Below are positions 49,516 through 60,300 of a stretch of 64,000 bases of DNA, one piece after another. A program made the translations under genes and the position numbers. This DNA comes from an uncultured Peptococcaceae bacterium. GTDB lineage: Bacteria > Bacillota > Dehalobacteriia > UBA4068 > UBA4997. The stretch's first letter is position 1. Each line of letters begins with the position of its first letter. The stretch covers positions 77,119-141,118 of the forward strand of contig CANQPG010000002.1 of NCBI GenBank assembly GCA_947625705.1, written 5' to 3'. A model generated the notes under the pieces. It made no database searches. It was given only the letters and a program-made list of their open reading frames with translations, and had not been told where the DNA came from.

Positions 49516-49785
49516 ATGAGGTCGGTGGTGATTACCCTGAAAATGCGCAAACTGGAACTTGGCGACCAAAACATTGTCGGCGCACGTGTAACCGAAGCCA
49601 GATTACGTCAAAATATGAAACAGGTCGAATTGCTGGCAAAATTACAACTTGCGGGCATAAGTATCAGCGTCCCCGCTCTCTCACTTTTGGAAGGGCAAAA
49701 ACGCCCGGTTTCGGATAAAGAGCTGAAAGCCCTGGCCGGTATCCTCAATGTATCGGTTGAATGGCTGCTGGGAATTGAAGAATAA
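49516..49785 (+). CDS. XRE-family HTH regulator (start may be 49543)
   Basis: VGARVTEARLRQNMKQVELLAKLQLAGISISVPALSLLEGQKRPVSDKELKALAGILNVSVEWLLG. Confidence 0.88.
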   Translation: MRSVVITLKMRKLELGDQNIVGARVTEARLRQNMKQVELLAKLQLAGISISVPALSLLEGQKRPVSDKELKALAGILNVSVEWLLGIEE

Positions 49786-49804
49786 TATGGATATACCCGA
49801 TTAA

Positions 49805-49842
49805 AAACAGCAGCTTCCCGCCAAAAGGAAGCTGCTGTTAAC
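49805..49842 (+). terminator. Hairpin aacagcagcttcc...ggaagctgctgtt, probable terminator
   Basis: 13-bp perfect stem after the XRE gene; weak T-tract. Confidence 0.55.
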
Positions 49843-49883
49843 TTTATATATCAAGCCGCCCGCCATACAGGGCGGTTTCATTT

Positions 49884-50762
49884 TTATGCCCGCCGCCACA
49901 GCAGCAGATTGTTTTCGAACAGCACGTTCAGCCTGCCTGCGTCCTTAAGCCAGGCCAGATACGAGCGCACGGTGCTGCCCACCAGCACATACTGCTCAAA
50001 GTTCATGGTCAGGCCGTAAGCGCCGAACAGCTTTTGCAGTATAACCTCGAAGCAAAGCGGCTCGCGGCAGATATCAACGATTTTTTCGGCAATCTCCAGC
50101 ACCTTGTCGATGTTATACCGGGCAAGCTCGCTCACATCTTCCGCCGCCGCCGCGTGCGCCGGCACGAACATGGCCGCCTGCATGGTCATAACCTGCTCCA
50201 GCGTTTTAAGATATGCCGCCACGTCATAGATGAAGCCGATCTGGTATTTATCCAGCGTTTCGCGGCTCGATAGGCAATCGGCCAGATAAACCACATCATC
50301 GGCGGTGCGGAAGCCCACCATGTCAAAGAAATGCCCCGGCAGCGGTATGATCTCCCAGCCCGTCGGCAAAACTTCCGAGGTAAGCTCCTGCGCGTCGCTC
50401 TCCTGCGCCATCAAAAATTTGTGCCGCAGATCCTTGCAGGGGAAGCCGCCGTAGAGGAACGACGGCTCCAGCAGCGGGCGGCGGGTGAAAGCGCAGTCGA
50501 TCCCCGGCGCGTAGATTTGGCACCCCGTCTGCCCCTGCAAATAACGGTTGCCGCCGATGTGGTCGGCGTTGGAATGGGTGTTGTAAATAGCATGGAGCCG
50601 CCAGCCCTGCGCGTCCAGCAGCTGGCGGACTTTTCTGCCCGCGTCCTTGTCGTTGCCGCTGTCGATCAGGCAGACCTCATTTTCTCCCAACTTCACCAGA
50701 CCGATCTTGGCCGGGCTTTCGATATAATAGCTTTGCGCCGTGATTTGCCTTAATTCGTACAT
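49884..50762 (-). CDS. MBL-fold metallo-hydrolase
   Basis: HAIYNTHSNADHIGGNRYLQ; start MYELRQITAQSYYIESPAK. Confidence 0.88.
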   Translation of the reverse strand: MYELRQITAQSYYIESPAKIGLVKLGENEVCLIDSGNDKDAGRKVRQLLDAQGWRLHAIYNTHSNADHIGGNRYLQGQTGCQIYAPGIDCAFTRRPLLEPSFLYGGFPCKDLRHKFLMAQESDAQELTSEVLPTGWEIIPLPGHFFDMVGFRTADDVVYLADCLSSRETLDKYQIGFIYDVAAYLKTLEQVMTMQAAMFVPAHAAAAEDVSELARYNIDKVLEIAEKIVDICREPLCFEVILQKLFGAYGLTMNFEQYVLVGSTVRSYLAWLKDAGRLNVLFENNLLLWRRA

Positions 50763-50892
50763 ATTAATATACCTCCTCCAACGGCTTGTCCGCCCTGCCG
50801 CCTTTTTATATAGGAAGATTATAACATAACGACCCGGCAGCGTCAATTTGCCCGCTTTTCCGCCGCGATAACAGGAAAATTTGGCCTCCCGC

Positions 50893-50957
50893 TTGACAAA
50901 CACACAAAAAATGTTAAAATGTAGGATATAATAGTTTAACCATTTAGTTGGTTAAAC
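50893..50957 (+). promoter_or_regulatory. Promoter TTGACA-N16-TAAAAT with downstream perfect inverted repeat GTTTAACCA-TTTAGT-TGGTTAAAC (50934-50957), likely operator
   Basis: Motif reading upstream of the ABC transporter operon. Confidence 0.65.
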
Positions 50958-50993
50958 CGAAAAATTAGGAAGGTATCAAGGGAGGAAAGAACG

Positions 50994-52022
50994 ATGAAGA
51001 AATTAGTAGCATTGATGTTGAGCCTGATGATGGTAATGTGTCTGGCCGGCTGCGGCGGCGGCGATCAGCCCCAGGGCGGCGGCGACACCACGACCGGCAC
51101 CGTAAACGAAAAAGACGTTATCGATGTGGGTTTTGTGCAGTTGGTGGATATGGCCGACGCTGTGCAGATGCACGACAGCTTTATTCAGACCATTGCTGAC
51201 GCCGGCCTGGCCGACAAGATCAACATTCACTTTGAAAGCGCTTCCGGCGACGCAGCCACCATGTCCACCATTATCCAGGGCTTTGTGGATAACGGCTATG
51301 ACCTGGTCGTGCCCATGCTGACCCCGCCTGCGCAGGCAGCTGTCAGCATTTGCGGCGGCGAGACCCCGATCATCTTCATGTCGGTAGTCGATCCGGTATA
51401 TTCCAAGATCATGCCCGATCTGAACACCGTTGACCCGGCAAATCTCGCCACCGGCACGTCGAACACCATTCCGGCCGATCTGATCATCGACACGGCCAAT
51501 GCCATCACGCCGCTGGCGGACGGCAAGCAAGTCTGCATTATGTACAACACCTCGCAGAACAACGCCGAATGCACCATGCAGGCGGCCAAGGCATACTGCG
51601 ACGCGCAGTCTATCCCCTATGAGGTTGTGGGCTATGCCGACGTGACCGACGCCATCACTCAGGCGCAGGCGCTTTCCGCCGACGAGGTGGGTTATGTTTA
51701 TGTGACGCTGGATTCGATCATCGCCAGCAACTTCAACCAGCTGGGTCAGACGCTGACCGAAATGGGTATCCCCGTTTACGGCGCGGCTGACGCGATGACG
51801 CAGGGCGGCGCGTTCTGCTCCTATGGCGTGGATTACGCCACCGTCGGCGAGATGACCGCCGATATGGTGATCGACTGGTATAACGGCAAGGCTCTGGAAG
51901 ATATGCCCTGCCAGCAATACAGCAACTTTACTCTGGTTATCAACAGCGACGTTCAGGAAGCCCTCGGCATCACTCTGCCGGAGGATTACGCCGCCCAGGC
52001 CACCTATGTGACCACCAAGTAA
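50994..52022 (+). CDS. ABC transporter substrate-binding lipoprotein
   Basis: MKKLVALMLSLMMVMCLAGCGGG lipobox; DVGFVQLVDMADAVQMHDSFIQTIAD... Confidence 0.92.
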   Translation: MKKLVALMLSLMMVMCLAGCGGGDQPQGGGDTTTGTVNEKDVIDVGFVQLVDMADAVQMHDSFIQTIADAGLADKINIHFESASGDAATMSTIIQGFVDNGYDLVVPMLTPPAQAAVSICGGETPIIFMSVVDPVYSKIMPDLNTVDPANLATGTSNTIPADLIIDTANAITPLADGKQVCIMYNTSQNNAECTMQAAKAYCDAQSIPYEVVGYADVTDAITQAQALSADEVGYVYVTLDSIIASNFNQLGQTLTEMGIPVYGAADAMTQGGAFCSYGVDYATVGEMTADMVIDWYNGKALEDMPCQQYSNFTLVINSDVQEALGITLPEDYAAQATYVTTK

Positions 52023-52104
52023 TCAAGCCCGAATGCAGCGCGGGGAGTGCCTGGCTCTCCCCGCGTTTTGTTTTTCCGATCGTTTCGTTTAAGGAGTTTT
52101 TCGC

Positions 52105-53025
52105 ATGACCAATCAATTACTGGGCGCGGTGGAGCTGGGCTTGGTCTACGGCCTGATGGTGCTGGGCGTATTCATCACGTTCCGTATACTTAAAATCCCC
52201 GACCTCACCGTAGACGGCAGCATTACGCTCGGCATGGCCGTAAGCGCCATGCTCACCAACGCCGGCCACCCCATCTTAGCCATACTTATCGCCTTGGCGG
52301 CGGGCGCCTTGGCCGGCAGCTGCACCGCCTTTTTCCAAACCAAAGTCAAAATACCCTCGATCCTCGCGGGCATTATGACGATGTCGGCGCTGTATTCCAT
52401 CAACCTGCTGATCATGAACAACGGCACGCCGAACATATCCATTTTAGGCGCGGACACCGTTTTTTCGCTATTCCAGGACATGACAGGCGTATCGAAGCAC
52501 GCCGCGTTGATCATCGTGGGTCTCTTGATCTGCGGCATTGTGGTGGCGCTGGTGGAGTTTTTCTTCACCACGCATACCGGCCTTTGTATCTGCGCCACCG
52601 GCGATAACGAGGAAATGGTGCGGGCGACCTCCGTCTCCACCACCAAAATGAAGTGGATCGCGCTGGCGCTTGCCAACGGCTGCGTCGCCATCTCCGGCGC
52701 GGTATACACCCAGTACATGGGCTATGCCGACGTCACTGCGGGCAGCGGCACCATCGTTATCGGATTTGCCTCGGTGATCATCGGCGAAACGCTGTGCGTC
52801 AAGCGGAGCCTGCCCATCGGCTTTATCTCGGCCATTGTGGGCAGCGTGGCTTACCGCCTGATCATCGCCGTCGCCATTAAAACCAACCTGTTCCCGACGT
52901 ATTTTTTGAAGCTGATCTCGGTGCTGATCATTGCGGTGGCGCTGGCCGTGGGGCCGGTCAAAGCCGCGATGGCCGAACGCCGCAACAAGACGAGGAGGGA
53001 GCGGGAAAATGCTGCAAATTCGTAA
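52105..53025 (+). CDS. ABC transporter permease
   Basis: LGLVYGLMVLGVFITFRILKIPDLTVDGSITLGMAVSAML. Confidence 0.93.
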   Translation: MTNQLLGAVELGLVYGLMVLGVFITFRILKIPDLTVDGSITLGMAVSAMLTNAGHPILAILIALAAGALAGSCTAFFQTKVKIPSILAGIMTMSALYSINLLIMNNGTPNISILGADTVFSLFQDMTGVSKHAALIIVGLLICGIVVALVEFFFTTHTGLCICATGDNEEMVRATSVSTTKMKWIALALANGCVAISGAVYTQYMGYADVTAGSGTIVIGFASVIIGETLCVKRSLPIGFISAIVGSVAYRLIIAVAIKTNLFPTYFLKLISVLIIAVALAVGPVKAAMAERRNKTRRERENAANS

Positions 53026-53800
53026 TATCCACAAAACTTTCGCCCCCGGCACCGCCAACGAAAAAAAGGTGCTTAAGGGCTTGTCGCTCCACCTGGCGCC
53101 CGGCGATTTCGCCACCATTATCGGCAGCAACGGGGCGGGCAAATCGACGCTTTTCAACGCCATCGCCGGGACTTTTTTGACCGACGAGGGGCAGATCTTG
53201 ATCGACGGCGAAGACGTAACGTTTAAGCCCGAGACTTACCGCGCCAAAGTGATCGGCCGCATTTTCCAGGATCCGATGAAAGGCACCGCGCCCGATTTGA
53301 CGATTGAGCAAAATCTGGCGATCCCTTACGCTTCGCAGAAAAAGGGACTGCACCCCGCCATCACCAAGCGCGACCGCGAGGTGTTCCGCGAGGCGCTCGC
53401 CCGGCTCGGCATGGGGCTGGAGGATCGCATGAAAACCAAAATGGGCTTGCTCTCCGGCGGGCAGCGTCAGGCCGTCACCCTGCTGATGGCGGTCATCGTC
53501 ACGCCGAAAATACTGCTCTTAGACGAACACACCGCCGCGCTTGACCCGCTGACGGCGGAAAAAGTCTTCCAGATCACCCGCGAGGTGGTGGCGGAAAAAG
53601 GTATCACCACGCTGATGATCACCCACAACATCGCTTCCGCGCTGGAGCTGGGCAACCGCACCCTGATGATGGACGACGGCAACGTAGTGCTGGATATTCA
53701 GGGCGAGGAGCGCAAGTCGCTGACCGTACCCGGGCTGCTGCAAAAATACCGCGAGGTCAAGGGCGAAATGCTGGATAACGACCGCATTTTGTTATCGTAA
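53009..53800 (+). CDS. ABC transporter ATP-binding protein
   Basis: IIGSNGAGKSTLFNAIAG, LLSGGQRQAVTLLMA, LLLDEHTAALD; start MLQIRNIHKTF. Confidence 0.95.
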   Translation: MLQIRNIHKTFAPGTANEKKVLKGLSLHLAPGDFATIIGSNGAGKSTLFNAIAGTFLTDEGQILIDGEDVTFKPETYRAKVIGRIFQDPMKGTAPDLTIEQNLAIPYASQKKGLHPAITKRDREVFREALARLGMGLEDRMKTKMGLLSGGQRQAVTLLMAVIVTPKILLLDEHTAALDPLTAEKVFQITREVVAEKGITTLMITHNIASALELGNRTLMMDDGNVVLDIQGEERKSLTVPGLLQKYREVKGEMLDNDRILLS

Positions 53801-53820
53801 ATATTCCGAACAAAGTGCAA

Positions 53821-53856
53821 GAGCAGAGCCAAAATTGGCTCTGCTCTTTTTGTGTG
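53821..53856 (+). terminator. Terminator of ABC operon
   Basis: gagcagagccaaaattggctctgctcttttt. Confidence 0.85.
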
Positions 53857-53863
53857 CCGAAAT

Positions 53864-54505
53864 TTATTCCGCCTGCTTCAGCGGCTGCGCCAGCTGCGCC
53901 GCCTCACTCAGCCAGACGGGCTGCACCGGCTTCCCCAGCGCGTCGGCCAGCCGGGCGGGCAAATTCTCGCTCGCCGCCAGCGGCGCCAACAGCCGCACGT
54001 CCACCTTATCGGTGAAGCGCACGTCCGCCACTTGGCAGCCAAGCCCGGCCAAAAGCGGTTCCAGCCGCGGCCAGTCCGCGTAAGTGAGCGTCAGCGCCAG
54101 CGCCCGGGCGGGTATCAGCCGCACCAATTCCGCCGCCTGCACCGCCTGCTGCGCCGCCTGCGTATAGGCGCGCACCAGACCGCCCGTGCCCAGCAGTATG
54201 CCGCCGAAATAACGCGTCACCACGATGACCACGTTCGCCAGCCCCGCCCCCCGGATCACCTCCAGAATGGGGCGCCCAGCCGTGCCGCTCGGCTCGCCGT
54301 CGTCCGAGGAGCGCTGAAACTCGCCGTTTGCCCCCGTCTGCCAGGCATAGCAGTTATGGGTGGCGTCGCGGTGCCGGGCGCGTATCGCCTGCAAAAACGC
54401 CTGCGCCGCCTGCTCGTCCGCCGCCGGGCTGATATAGCCGATGAAGCGGGATTTTTTCTCGATGAACTCCGCCTGCGCCGGGGCGGCAATGGTGATGATA
54501 TCCAT
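53864..54505 (-). CDS. YigZ/IMPACT family protein
   Basis: EKKSRFIGYISPAADEQAAQAFLQAIRARHRDATHNCYAW; SSDDGEPSGTAGRPILEVI. Confidence 0.94.
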   Translation of the reverse strand: MDIITIAAPAQAEFIEKKSRFIGYISPAADEQAAQAFLQAIRARHRDATHNCYAWQTGANGEFQRSSDDGEPSGTAGRPILEVIRGAGLANVVIVVTRYFGGILLGTGGLVRAYTQAAQQAVQAAELVRLIPARALALTLTYADWPRLEPLLAGLGCQVADVRFTDKVDVRLLAPLAASENLPARLADALGKPVQPVWLSEAAQLAQPLKQAE

Positions 54506-54513
54506 ACGCCCTC

Positions 54514-55056
54514 CTAAACCATGCCCGGAAAGCCCTGCTGACGCAGCGCCTCAAACACCATCACGGCCACCGAATTGGATAAGTTATACGAGCGGAACTC
54601 CGCCCGCATGGGGATACGCACTCGCCGGCCGGGGTAGGCCGCGTGGATAAAATCCGGCAGCCCCGCCGTCTCCCGCCCAAACACCAGATACGCCCCCTTG
54701 GGGTATGCCGCGTCGGTGTGCGGCACGCTCCCCTTCGTCGTCGCGAGGAAAATCTCCGCGCCGGGATTTTTGGCGATAAAATCCGCCCAATCGTGATAAA
54801 CGTACAGCGAAAGCTTGTCCCAGTAATCCAGACCGGAACGCCGCGCCCGCCGGTCGAACAGATCAAAGCCCAGCGGCTCGATCAAATGCAGCGCCGCCCC
54901 GGTGATGGCGCAGGTGCGCCCGATGTTGCCGGTGTTGGCGGGGATCTCCGGCTGATACAGCACCACGTTCAGCACCGCCGGCGTCAGCGGCCGCTCCTGC
55001 GGGTGCGGCCAGTGCGCCGCGTCAAGCGGCGTTAAATCATGCGTTAAATCCTGCAT
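54514..55056 (-). CDS. trmL: tRNA (cytidine(34)-2'-O)-methyltransferase (SPOUT)
   Basis: VVLYQPEIPANTGNIGRTCAITGAALHLIEPLGFDL; LVFGRETAGLPDFIHAAYPGRRVRIPM; NLSNSVAVMVFEALRQ. Confidence 0.94.
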   Translation of the reverse strand: MQDLTHDLTPLDAAHWPHPQERPLTPAVLNVVLYQPEIPANTGNIGRTCAITGAALHLIEPLGFDLFDRRARRSGLDYWDKLSLYVYHDWADFIAKNPGAEIFLATTKGSVPHTDAAYPKGAYLVFGRETAGLPDFIHAAYPGRRVRIPMRAEFRSYNLSNSVAVMVFEALRQQGFPGMV

Positions 55057-55137
55057 ATGTATGACCTCGTATACCTAAAAATGCCGTCTCTCGCTATATC
55101 ATAGCACAGAGACGGCAAAAAATCCAGCGGCCGGCGC

Positions 55138-55710
55138 TCATTCCTCCCCCGGCGCAGCGATCAGCTCGTCCAGCGATTCCAGAACTTCATCCAGCTCGGC
55201 CTGCGACTCCAGCTGATAGCCGCCGTTTTGCAGCGCTTCCGCCAGCTCCGGCGGCAGCTCGCTCATATCCACCGGCATTTCCAGCAGCAGGTCGCCCCGG
55301 TGTTCCGCCGTGCCGCGGTATACCGCCAGACCCCGCCCGCTATCCACTATCAAACGCTTTTCCTGCTCGATCGGGCAGATGTCCTCCACCTGGCGCGTAA
55401 TTTCCAGCGATTTTTCACCGGTCTGCGCCACATTCCAGCCATCGCCCGCCAGCTGATCAAACGTCAGCCCGCGGAACTCGCCGCCCTCTACCAGCACTTC
55501 TTCCGCCGTGTAGCCGCAGGGGTAAATCTCCCGCCGCGTCACCCGCATATCCGCCGCCACCTGGGGCGAGCGCGCCGCGATCTCCGTCGCCGCCTTGTAT
55601 GGCTTGTCCACCTCCGGGGCGCCCTCGGCCAGCACAAAATAAATATATGAGGCGCTGGCCGCAAACACGAACACCACCGCCAGCGATAAACCGAACCACA
55701 GCTTGCGCAT
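55138..55710 (-). CDS. BofC-like protein (bypass of forespore C domain)
   Basis: N-terminal TM; MRVTRREIYPCGYTAEEVLVEGGEFRGLTFDQLAGDGWNV. Confidence 0.6.
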   Translation of the reverse strand: MRKLWFGLSLAVVFVFAASASYIYFVLAEGAPEVDKPYKAATEIAARSPQVAADMRVTRREIYPCGYTAEEVLVEGGEFRGLTFDQLAGDGWNVAQTGEKSLEITRQVEDICPIEQEKRLIVDSGRGLAVYRGTAEHRGDLLLEMPVDMSELPPELAEALQNGGYQLESQAELDEVLESLDELIAAPGEE

Positions 55711-55813
55711 ATTGCCACCTCTTCCGGGTTTTGGGCTTATTATGCGCCGAAAAGCCGCAGCTTATGCGTGGGCGCGCCGCCGAGCCAAAATCCCGCACGG
55801 CGCGCCGCACATC

Positions 55814-56596
55814 TTACAGATTGACCGGCAGCTCCTCCGCGCCCGCAGGCAAGGCTTCCGCCGCAGCCTGTTCGCGCTGCTGCCGCCGCTTTTCCTGCAA
55901 CGCTTTCAGGCTTTGCGCCGCGCGCTGCCGCAGGCGGTTAACGTTTTCGCCGCCGTGCTCTGCCAGCTCGGCCACCGCGGCAAAGTTTACTTTTAAGAGA
56001 CCCGCCGAGACCCGCAGATCGGCAAGCGCCGCCGCGTCCACCACCACCGACTCTTCGCCCAGCGTTTGGATATACTGCGCGGGAACGGCGATCTTGCCCG
56101 CCCACAGCCAGCTGAACACGCCGCCCGCAATCTCCAGCCGGGTGATATCGCCGGTTTCACGGTTCAGATAAAAGCCCTCCACCCGGCCCAGCGCGCTCCC
56201 GTCGTCGCTGACGATATGCGCGCCGATCAGATTGCAGGGACGGCGCATGTATTCCACGATACGCGGCAGATTGACCGGGTGCTTCGGCGTCTGCTTCTCG
56301 TCCACCGTGATAACGTCGTCGCCGATCGTGTGGATCTTCCCCGCCGGGATCACCCGCACGTCATGATACCAGCCGCCCTTATCCACCGCCAGCGCCAAAA
56401 GGCGTTTATCCCGCGCGTCGATCACCGCGTCTTTCACCCGCCCGATGACCGCCGCCTCGTTCAAGCTGTATACCTGCATATCCGGCAGGTCAATGGCGCT
56501 GATCTCCGCCGAAATTTCGCCGCGCCGCTCCAGATCCCTCGTTAAATTTGCCACCAAAACCACGCTCCCTCTTGCCTCGTCGCTTTGCCAAAGCAT
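55814..56596 (-). CDS. PRC-barrel domain protein
   Basis: VYSLNEAAVIGRVKDAVIDARDKRLLALAVDKGGWYHDVRVIPAGKIHTIGDDVITV. Confidence 0.82.
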   Translation of the reverse strand: MLWQSDEARGSVVLVANLTRDLERRGEISAEISAIDLPDMQVYSLNEAAVIGRVKDAVIDARDKRLLALAVDKGGWYHDVRVIPAGKIHTIGDDVITVDEKQTPKHPVNLPRIVEYMRRPCNLIGAHIVSDDGSALGRVEGFYLNRETGDITRLEIAGGVFSWLWAGKIAVPAQYIQTLGEESVVVDAAALADLRVSAGLLKVNFAAVAELAEHGGENVNRLRQRAAQSLKALQEKRRQQREQAAAEALPAGAEELPVNL

Positions 56597-56710
56597 ATGC
56601 GAAGCAGGGCGTTTTATGCCTGAAAATATTTCCGCGCGGGCTTTTCAGCGGGCGCAAATTGTGCTAAAATATATAAGATAAGCATATTAAATATGTGGGA
56701 AGTTGAACAG

Positions 56711-57295
56711 ATGAAACTAATCGCAGGGCTGGGCAACCCCGGCATCGAATACCAGAACACCCGCCATAACATCGGCTTTATCGCCATCGACTATCTGGCC
56801 GAACGCTTGGGAGCGGAGTTCAACAAAAGCAAGTTTTTCGCCCTGACGGCGCAGGCGAATTATCACGGCGAAAAGCTGCTGCTGCTGAAGCCGCAGACGT
56901 TCATGAATTTAAGCGGCAAGGCCGTACGGGCGGCGGCGGATTTTTATAAGATTGACCCGGCGGATATCCTTATCATCTTCGACGACATGGATCTGCCCTG
57001 CGGCCAGCTGCGCATACGTGCGCGCGGCTCGGCGGGCGGCCACAACGGTATGAAAGACATTATCGCCCAGATGGGCAACAACCAGAACATCAGCCGTTTC
57101 CGCCTCGGTATCAGCCACCCGCTTTTCGGCGACCCGGCGGCCTACGTGCTGGGGCGTTTCAGCGACGAGGAGAAGCTGCTGCTGCGCCCGGCGGTGGAAG
57201 ACGCGGCGGACGCGGCGCTCTGCTGGGCGGAGTTCGGCACGACGGCGGCCATGAACCGCTTTAACGGCAAAGCCGCCCGCGCCTTGGAGAAATGA
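56711..57295 (+). CDS. pth: Peptidyl-tRNA hydrolase
   Basis: MKLIAGLGNPGIEYQNTRHNIGFIAIDYLAERLG; KPQTFMNLSGKAV; RARGSAGGHNGMKDI. Confidence 0.97.
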   Translation: MKLIAGLGNPGIEYQNTRHNIGFIAIDYLAERLGAEFNKSKFFALTAQANYHGEKLLLLKPQTFMNLSGKAVRAAADFYKIDPADILIIFDDMDLPCGQLRIRARGSAGGHNGMKDIIAQMGNNQNISRFRLGISHPLFGDPAAYVLGRFSDEEKLLLRPAVEDAADAALCWAEFGTTAAMNRFNGKAARALEK

Positions 57296-57305
57296 TAAAC
57301 CAGAA

Positions 57306-60300
57306 ATGATGAACGAAACCGATCAATTTCAACAGGAATTGTTAAGCAGCCTGACCGGCGACACCAAGCTGGGCAGGCTTTTCGCGTCGGCCAAAGGCAA
57401 CTTTCCCTTTGCCGTGGGGCTGGCGGAAAGCTTTAAGGCGGCGGCAGTGGCCGCGTTGCTTACAGAGCAAAAGCAGCCCATATTGCTGCTCTCCCCCGAC
57501 GCGGAAAGCGCCGCCCGCTGGCTGGAAAACCTGCGCGCGCTGCTCCCGGGGGATATGGCCGGCAGCGCCTTGCTGCTGCCCCCGGTGGAGCTTTCGCCCT
57601 TTACCGACTTCCAGCCGGAGGCCGAGGTGGTGGCGGCGCGTTTAAACGCCCTTGCCGCGCTCGCTAAAGGGGAAGCCGTCTGCGTGGTGACCCCGGCGGA
57701 GGCGCTGCTGGGTCGCTTTCAGCCGAAAGACGCCTTTGCGGCAGAGCGGCTGCTGCTTGCCCCCGGCGTCACCATCGAGCTGGACGAGCTGGCACGGCGG
57801 CTGGTGGAGCTCGGCTATCAGCGCGAAAGCATGATCGACACGCCCGGCACCTTTGCCTGCCGCGGCGGCATTGCGGATATTTTCCCCATCGGCTGGGAGC
57901 GCCCGGTGCGGCTGGATTTCTTCGATAACGAGATCGAAACGGTGCGCTATTTTGCGCCCGACACCCAGCGCTCTGCCGAAACCTGCCTCAAGGAGCCGGA
58001 GCTGTTCCCCTGCCGCCTGACAGGCGGTGGGGTGACGCTGCTGGATTATCTGCCGGCGGGAGCGTATCTGCTGGTGGACGAGGCGGCGCAGTGTGAGCAA
58101 AGCCTGCGCGAGGCAGAGCAGGAGCGCCAAATTTACTTTGACGGCCTGCTGGACGCGCACCGCCTGGGCAAAAAGGAGCTTAACGCATTTGCCGCGGCGT
58201 TCCTCCCCGCGGACGAGGCCATTGCCCAGATCAACGCCCGCCCCCACAGCAGCTTTATGCAGCTTACTGCCGCCGGCGCGATCAAACAGACCCAGCACGT
58301 TGAGCTCAAGGCTACGCCGATCCCGTCCTACGTGGGGCAGCTGCCGCTTTTTGCCAAGGATCTGCAAAAATGGCGCAAGGCCGGGCGGCGCATATTCTTC
58401 TGCGTCAGCTCCAAGCTGCGCGCCGGCAATCTGCGCGACATTTTAAGCGATTACGACTATCCGGAAGCGGCCATCGGCGTATCGCCCCTGGCCGCCGGCT
58501 TTGAATATCCCGCCGGCAAGCTGATCGTGCTGACCGAGCGGGAAATTCTGGGGCGCGCGGCCAAGGCTAAACGCGGCCAGGCCAAGCGTGAGGCCGATAT
58601 CAATACGTTCGTGGAGCTCTCGCCCGGCGATTACGTCGTCCACACCAACCACGGCGTCGGCCGCTTTGCCGGCATTGAGCGCATCACGGCGGACGGAGCG
58701 ACCGCTGATTATCTGAAAATCGAATACGCGGCGGGCGACAAGCTGTTTATCCCGGTGGAGCAAATGCACCTGGTGCAGAAGTACATCGGCAGCGACTCCG
58801 CCGCCCCCAAGCTGAACCGCCTGGGCGGCAGCACCTGGGAAAAAACCAAAGCCAAGGTGCGCGCTTCCGTCCGCGATATGGCCGTCGAGCTTTTGCGGCT
58901 ATACGCCGCGCGCGAGCGGGCACAGGGCTTCGCGTTTTCGCCCGACACCAACTGGCAGCGCGAGTTTGAGGACGCCTTTGAATATGAAGAAACGGCGGGG
59001 CAGCTGCAAGCGCTGGCCGATATCAAGCGCGATATGCAAAGCCCCCGCCCGATGGATCGGCTGCTCTGCGGCGACGTGGGCTATGGCAAAACAGAGCTGG
59101 CCATGCGGGCGGCGTTCAAGGCCGTGCAGGACGGCAAGCAGGTGGCCATGCTCTCCCCCACCACGCTGCTGGCCGAGCAGCATTACCAGAATTTCTGCAA
59201 GCGCTTCGCCAATTATCCCGTTAAAATTGCGCTGCTTTCGCGCTTTGTCAGCGCCAAGCAGCAGAAAGAAGCGCTGGCGGGGCTGGCCGCGGGCACGGTG
59301 GATATTTTGATCGGCACGCACCGCCTGCTCTCCAAAGACGTGCAGTTTAAGTCGCTTGGCCTGCTGGTGGTGGACGAGGAGCAGCGCTTCGGCGTCGCCC
59401 ACAAGGAGAAGATCAAGCAGCTGAAAGGCTCGGTGGACGTTTTGACCTTATCCGCCACGCCGATCCCGCGCACGCTGCATATGTCGCTGGTGGGCATGCG
59501 CGACATGAGCGTGATCGCCACGCCCCCGAAAGACCGGCTGCCCGTGCAGACGTTCGTCATCGAGCACCACCCCCGGCTGCTGCAAAAGGCCATCGAGCGC
59601 GAGCTTTCGCGCGGCGGCCAGGTATATTATATCTATAACAGCGTAAAAAGTATCGAGGAGAAGCTGGCGGAGCTTCAGGAGCTGGTGCCGCGGGCGCGCG
59701 TGCTGGCCGCCCACGGCCAGATGACGGAGCGCCAGCTGAAGCCGATCATGACTGATTTTCTGGAGGGGCGGGCAGACGTTCTGCTCTGCACCACCATTGC
59801 CGAATCCGGGCTGGATATCCCGAACGTCAACACCCTGATCGTGGAGAACGCCGAAAACTTCGGCCTGGCGCAGCTTTATCAGCTGCGGGGGCGCGTGGGG
59901 CGCAGCAACCGCCAGGCGTTTGCGTATTTCACCTATCGCCCCGGCAAAATTTTGCAGGAGGACGCGCGGCGCAGGCTTTCGGCTATCCGCGATTTCACCC
60001 AACTGGGCGCGGGCTTCAAAATTGCCATGCGCGATTTGGAAATTCGCGGCGCGGGCAACCTCCTTGGCGCCGAGCAGCACGGCCACATTGCCGCCGTCGG
60101 CTTCGATCTTTACTGCAAGCTGATCAATGAGGCCATCGAGCAGGGCATGGGCGAGGCGGCGCCGAAACCGGCCGCCGAGTGCAAGCTCGACCTGGGGCTG
60201 GACGCGTTTATCCCGGACAATTACGTCAGCGAGGGCACGCTGAAATTCCAGATATACAACAAAATCGCCGCCTGCGAGCAGCCGGAGGAAGCCGAGCAGC

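Noticed and set aside
50880-50993. T-box or riboswitch leader for the ABC transporter
   Set aside because: Leader is short with only one inverted repeat; no T-box core (AGAA..GGGUGG..) or recognised aptamer signature
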